This document shows positions 60,277 to 64,000 of a stretch of DNA of 64,000 nucleotides, piece after piece (the first letter of the stretch is position 1; each line of letters starts with the position of its first letter). A program made the translations under genes and the position numbers. The stretch comes from an uncultured Acidobacteriia bacterium (GTDB lineage Bacteria > Acidobacteriota > Terriglobia > Bryobacterales > Bryobacteraceae): contig CAIRSA010000017.1 in assembly GCA_903881085.1 (NCBI GenBank), positions 58,718 to 122,717 on the forward strand. The letters run 5' to 3'. Under the pieces are notes generated by a model, which worked only from the letters and a program-made list of their open reading frames with translations, was not told where the DNA came from and made no database searches.

Positions 60277-62775
60277 ATGCTGCCAAGAGTATCATTATTG
60301 CTATTGATTGCGGCGCTCGCCGCCGCGTTTCCTCAGGGAAAGAAGAAGGCTCAAGGCAAGAATGATGGCACCGCCAATAATCCGGAGGCGATGCAGGTCG
60401 TCGATCTGCCCGCGGCGAAAGTCGGCCCTTCGATTCCAGCCGAGCGAGTGAGTGAGCCGGAAAAGCAGTCGGACTGGCCCGCGGCCGCGTTTTCAGCCGA
60501 TGGATCGTTGTACGCCATCTATGTCGAGTGGGATGACAAGAAGGCAGATCGGGTGCTGGTCCGGCGCAAGAGCGCCAATGGCAAGTGGGAGGCTGCCGCT
60601 GCCATTGACGACAAAAATTGGGACCACTATTCTCCAGCGATCGTAGGCCGCAAACAAGGCGCGTTGGCGCTTTGGAGCGCACAGATCGATGGCAATTTTG
60701 AACTGTACGCGGGCGAGATTTCGGCGGCGGGCAAGCCTGGCAAGATCACCCGTCTGACGCATGCGCCCAATGGCGACTTCAATGCCCGCGCGGTTTCCGA
60801 TGCCGCGGGCAACGTGACTGTGGTGTGGCAGTCATTCCGCAACGGAAATGCCGATATCTATGCCCGCAAGTTGACCGGCTCCTCATGGGGTGCGGAGGTC
60901 AAAGTTTCGGAAAGCGATGCCAGCGATTGGGAGCCCTCGGTTGCCTTGAGCCCGCAAGGCCTCGCCTGGATCAGTTGGGATAGCTACGACAAAGGCAACT
61001 ATGATGTGATGTTGCGTTCGTTCGATGGCAAGAAGCTGGGCGAACTGGTGCCGGTCACCACAGAGCCCTCGGCGCAATTCCATAGCTCTGTGGCGGTGGA
61101 TGCCGAAGGCAAAGTATGGGTGGCGTGGGACGATGCAGGCATCAATTGGGGCAAGGATTTTTCCACCTCGTCGAGTGCGCCCGGTAGCCGCGGACTGCAT
61201 CATACTCGCACCCTTGGCCTGCGTGTTTATGCCAATGGACGTTTACAGGAACCTGCCGCCGATCTGAATAAAGTGCTTACCGGGCGGATGACGCGTTATG
61301 CGGAACTGCCGCACTTAAAGTTCGATAGGAGCGGTGCCCTGTGGCTTGTGTTCCGCCACTGGACCTTCACCAAGCCAAACGAAATTTATCATTTTTATGC
61401 AACGAAGCTAGCTGGCAATGAGTGGAGTCTGCCACAGATGCTGGAGTCCAGTTCGGGGCAGAATACGCAGAAGACCGTGCTTGCCGACCACCCGGGCGGT
61501 GGGTTGTCGGTTATTTACGCCAGCGATGGCCGAGCCGTAGACAACCTGCCGAAATCGCAGGCGCATGCGTTGCACTACAACATTTACACTGCGTCCTTGC
61601 CCACGGGCGGAGGCGCAGTGAAGACAACGTTCGCCGATGTGAAACTGCCCACTCCACAGGTGCGCCCGCCGCGCCGCGCGCGTTCCACCATGACGGTCGC
61701 CGGAAAGACCTATACGTTGATGTTGGGCGACTGCCATCGCCATACGGATATTCGCGGCCATAGCGGCGTGGATGCCAGCGTCCTCGACACCTATCGCTAT
61801 GCCATCGATGCGGCCCAACTCGATTTCCTGGGCACCTCCGATCACAACGAGGTTACTGGCGGACGTTGGCCTGATGGCTTGCGCGACTACCAGTGGTGGT
61901 ACGTGCAGAAGACGGTCGATCTGATGACTCACGGCCCCACATTCATCGGCATGTACAGCTATGAGCACAGCATGGTACGGCCTGCGGGCCATCGCAACGT
62001 CCTGTTCCTGAAGCGCGGTGCGCCGCTGCGCATGATCGACCGCGAACGCAATGCGGCCGACAACCTGCCGCCCAACATGTGGAAGTGGTGGGAAGAAAAT
62101 GTGCTCACTCAGAGCGGGCAGAAGAGCGTAATTGTGCCGCACACCTTCGCCGCCGGTCCGTTGGCCGATTGGAACTGGCCCAATGCGCGGTTCGATTGCC
62201 TGCTGGAAATGTACCAGGGTGCGCGCGGCAGCTACGAAGTGTATCAGGCGCCGAAGGGCGAAATGCGTGGCCGCACGCAAGTGGATGAAGATGGCCACTA
62301 CGCGCAGAATGCCCTGGATAAGGGCAACACTTATGGCTTTGTTTCGTTCAGCGATCATGGCTCCACGCATAACAGTTGGGCCGGAGTGTGGGTGTTGACG
62401 CCTGATCGCGCAGGCATCATGGATGGCATGTACGATCGCCGGACCTTTGCGGCAAGTGACGAAATCGTGTTTCGCGTGTCGGCCGATGGCCACATGCCTG
62501 GCAGCGAGTTCAACGCGCCGCTGAATGCGCCGCCGCGGATCACGGCGGTGATTGACGCGCCGGACGAACTGCTGCGCATCGATGTGATCAAGAACGGCAA
62601 GATCGCGTATACGACTAAGCCCAGTGGCCGTCATGCCACGCTGGACTGGCGTGACAACGCGCCGACAGCGGGGCGGAACTACTATTACGTGCGGGTGTTT
62701 CAGCGTGATACCGAAGGGCCGGATAACGATCCGGAAATCGGCTGGGCATCGCCGTTTTATGTTACATATAAGTAG
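60277..62775 (+). CDS. Exported beta-propeller plus PHP-type metal-dependent hydrolase domain
   Basis: A protein of 832 residues with a signal peptide (MLPRVSLLLLIAALAAAFPQ). Residues ~60-430 are sialidase/BNR-like propeller blades (WPAAAFSADGSLYAIYVEWD, VTVVWQSFRNGNADIYARKL, WEPSVALSPQGLAWISWDSY). Residues ~480-740 contain a PHP-like metal site: GDCHRHTDIRGHSG, DFLGTSDHNE, MYSYEHS, VPHTFAAG and SFSDHGSTH. This places it near DUF3604/PHP proteins, which act on phosphate esters or other substrates through metal-bound water. TATAGT sits 8 nt before the ATG and there is no clear Shine-Dalgarno. The substrate is unknown. Confidence 0.85.
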   Translation: MLPRVSLLLLIAALAAAFPQGKKKAQGKNDGTANNPEAMQVVDLPAAKVGPSIPAERVSEPEKQSDWPAAAFSADGSLYAIYVEWDDKKADRVLVRRKSANGKWEAAAAIDDKNWDHYSPAIVGRKQGALALWSAQIDGNFELYAGEISAAGKPGKITRLTHAPNGDFNARAVSDAAGNVTVVWQSFRNGNADIYARKLTGSSWGAEVKVSESDASDWEPSVALSPQGLAWISWDSYDKGNYDVMLRSFDGKKLGELVPVTTEPSAQFHSSVAVDAEGKVWVAWDDAGINWGKDFSTSSSAPGSRGLHHTRTLGLRVYANGRLQEPAADLNKVLTGRMTRYAELPHLKFDRSGALWLVFRHWTFTKPNEIYHFYATKLAGNEWSLPQMLESSSGQNTQKTVLADHPGGGLSVIYASDGRAVDNLPKSQAHALHYNIYTASLPTGGGAVKTTFADVKLPTPQVRPPRRARSTMTVAGKTYTLMLGDCHRHTDIRGHSGVDASVLDTYRYAIDAAQLDFLGTSDHNEVTGGRWPDGLRDYQWWYVQKTVDLMTHGPTFIGMYSYEHSMVRPAGHRNVLFLKRGAPLRMIDRERNAADNLPPNMWKWWEENVLTQSGQKSVIVPHTFAAGPLADWNWPNARFDCLLEMYQGARGSYEVYQAPKGEMRGRTQVDEDGHYAQNALDKGNTYGFVSFSDHGSTHNSWAGVWVLTPDRAGIMDGMYDRRTFAASDEIVFRVSADGHMPGSEFNAPLNAPPRITAVIDAPDELLRIDVIKNGKIAYTTKPSGRHATLDWRDNAPTAGRNYYYVRVFQRDTEGPDNDPEIGWASPFYVTYK

Positions 62776-62784
62776 AGGGTAGCG

Positions 62785-63228
62785 ATGCTTTTGCATTGGG
62801 AAGTCTCACAAAAACGCGTCCAGGAAGGACAAATGCAGGCGGAAAGTTTCGCCGCCAACTTCTCTTCGATTGCTCGCCGGCTTGCCCACAAGCAACGGTT
62901 AGTGTGGGGTATGCAAGGCTTCTTTTCGATATTGCTGTTGGTTGTCACCCTGGCGAAGTCTTATTTGCCCGAATTCGCGTATGTGGGTGTCAACTGTCTC
63001 TGTGCTTTGTTTAGCCTATATTTCGTGTATAGCGTGTTTTCAGGGGCGTCACAGCATATCCTCCAGGCGACGGAGTTAGCCGCCAATTGGACGGAGCTAG
63101 CGGACCAGTTCCGGTCCTTGGCAGGTAGGGATGACGGCGGGCGTGAGGAAGAGATCGAGTCAGCGCTTTATCGTTTGGAAAAGAGTGCCAGGGAGTTGCT
63201 GTTAACCGGGATTACGCTGCTGGGCTGA
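62785..63228 (+). CDS. Two-helix membrane protein, SLATT-like
   Basis: A protein of 147 residues; ATG 62785 has GAGGG 6 nt upstream and is 9 bp after the previous stop. A cytoplasmic helical N-region (FAANFSSIARRLAHKQRLVW) is followed by two membrane helices (FFSILLLVVTLAKSYLP; VGVNCLCALFSLYFVYSVF). A C-terminal helical part comes next (LQATELAANWTELADQFRSL, EIESALYRLEKSAREL). This layout recalls the SLATT family of two-helix effectors linked to SMODS/SLOG defence systems, but no such partner is present. The similarity is by pattern only, so the protein should be treated as hypothetical. Confidence 0.65.
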   Translation: MLLHWEVSQKRVQEGQMQAESFAANFSSIARRLAHKQRLVWGMQGFFSILLLVVTLAKSYLPEFAYVGVNCLCALFSLYFVYSVFSGASQHILQATELAANWTELADQFRSLAGRDDGGREEEIESALYRLEKSARELLLTGITLLG

Positions 63229-64000
63229 GGACGGCTCTCGTCTCTAGACGTCTGTTCTGGCCAAGATCTGAACAAAAGTGACAAGTTTTGTAAAAACGCA
63301 ACACAACTCCTATGCGTGAATTAAGGAGTCACTCGGATTGGCTATGACTGCGAATCGGAACCACCAAGTGCCCCCACCAAAACCACCAGCGTATGCTCTC
63401 ATCCAATGCGGCCGAATTGCTTAAATCGGGATTTCTCCTGCCGTGCGAATCTCGCCTTTCGGCATATTGGCGTGAAACCTCCGGTACCAATCAATGGTGT
63501 TTTTATTTTCATCGTTGCGCTTTCGATTTACGTTCTTTGCGGTTCAGCATCAAGTGTCCTTTCGCTCGCTTTGCGTTCGGCAAGGGCCGCATTTGCTTTT
63601 CGTTCAGCCTCTTCACATTTCGTCTGTTCGGCCTGCTTGCTCGTTAATTCGGTCTGCCACCTTTGGGCCGTTCGTTCCTGCGCCCGATTCAGCCAGGGTG
63701 CGTATCCTGGGGGCGTGTTTCCTTTCTTTGCTTTCTGGGGGCCGCAACAATCGATGCAGCCGAGCCGGTTCCATGCGCGCATGCGTAGGGGCCTTGTGGG
63801 CCTGTGTAGGCGCTGGGGGCGCGTATCAGGCAGCCTGTAATGGGTCACACTCTTTCCCCCCGAGATTCTCAAACTATTTCCGGTCGAGTTTCTCAGTTTG
63901 ACAGCCGCGCTCTCCTAGTTGGCGCAGCCTGAAAGACAAAGGCATTTGGAACGCCCTTCGGGCGATCAACGCGTTTAAATACCCAAGGCCTCCGCTCCGG
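63229..64000. other. Gene-poor right end
   Basis: No gene is convincingly visible in these ~770 bp. Base composition is irregular and short open frames exist in all frames. The best minus-strand candidate (about 63782-63528) would encode an 84-residue Lys/Glu/Ala-rich coiled coil (LTSKQAEQTKCEEAERKANA) with a CIDCC motif. It has no neighbour or ribosome site to support it. It could be a decayed gene. Confidence 0.4.

Noticed and set aside
61408..62796. A 462-codon minus-strand open frame
   Set aside because: It is antisense to the PHP-domain gene and its product is an Arg/His-rich, low-information sequence with no family motif.
63393..63901. Plus-strand open frames near the right edge
   Set aside because: They have no ribosome site, are Ser/Phe/Cys-rich with no family pattern, and overlap in several frames.
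1..64000. tRNA, rRNA, CRISPR, integrase or transposase genes
   Set aside because: Both strands were read for conserved motifs and none was recognised. Very short or divergent RNA genes could still be missed without a covariance search.

Overview
The window looks like a chromosomal segment from an acidobacterium of the Solibacter/Bryobacter type. This is inferred from gene families, not from a marker gene. The lineage-typical families are the tandem secreted proteins carrying the TIGR03437-type domain, a VWFA-related acidobacterial protein, several 'Planctomycete cytochrome' (DUF1549/DUF1553 and DUF1587-1592-type) proteins each with a partner DUF1501 or DUF1552 protein, a carboxypeptidase-regulatory-domain TonB receptor, and one-component membrane regulators. 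No rRNA, tRNA, CRISPR, prophage or insertion sequence was recognised. Genes lie on both strands, are tightly packed, and often abut or overlap.

Layout. 1-8.2 kb (minus): the 5' part of a cytochrome c/DUF1549/DUF1553 protein, then two tandem ~1000-residue secreted paralogues. 8.4-17.3 kb: a CadC-like membrane regulator, an ankyrin protein, a Memo-msrA-msrB operon, a GH28 polygalacturonase, an M2 (ACE-like) peptidase, and a nucleotidyltransferase/HEPN toxin-antitoxin-type pair under a very clear autoregulated promoter. 17.3-20.6 kb: a Tricorn-type protease. 20.6-25.7 kb (minus): a complete formate dehydrogenase operon (fdnG-fdnH-fdnI-fdhE) whose catalytic subunit has an in-frame UGA (selenocysteine) followed by a SECIS-like hairpin. 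25.8-36.1 kb (minus): a lipoprotein, a DUF1549/1553-DUF1501 pair, a VWFA protein, a molybdenum cofactor operon (moeA-moaC-moaB) that could serve the formate dehydrogenase, and a BlaI/BlaR-type pair with a palindromic operator. 36.1-41.4 kb: an FkbM methyltransferase, a GDSL hydrolase, a DUF3108 protein, a small secreted protein and a seven-heme cytochrome with TPRs. 41.5-49.4 kb: a TonB-dependent receptor, a divergent regulator, an FG-GAP/ASPIC protein and a TPR protein. 49.5-56 kb: a haem-binding protein, a secreted protein, a nucleoside-hydrolase-like protein and a DUF1552/DUF1592 cassette. 56-63.2 kb: a TPR protein plus a Cys/His zinc-motif membrane protein, divergent from a Roblox/LC7 protein, then a beta-propeller/PHP protein and a 2-TM protein. 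63.2-64 kb holds no convincing gene.

Taken together this is a respiring soil heterotroph that degrades polymers, peptides and nucleosides, with periplasmic c-type cytochromes and formate oxidation.

The most interesting points are: (i) the selenoprotein formate dehydrogenase; (ii) a recurrent arrangement in which a -10-like hexamer sits only 4-10 nt before the start codon, suggesting leaderless transcripts, including three divergent gene pairs whose start codons are only 17-35 bp apart; (iii) the autoregulated nucleotidyltransferase/HEPN unit; (iv) a Roblox / zinc-motif / TPR cluster; and (v) REP-like repeats, one of them inside a cytochrome gene.
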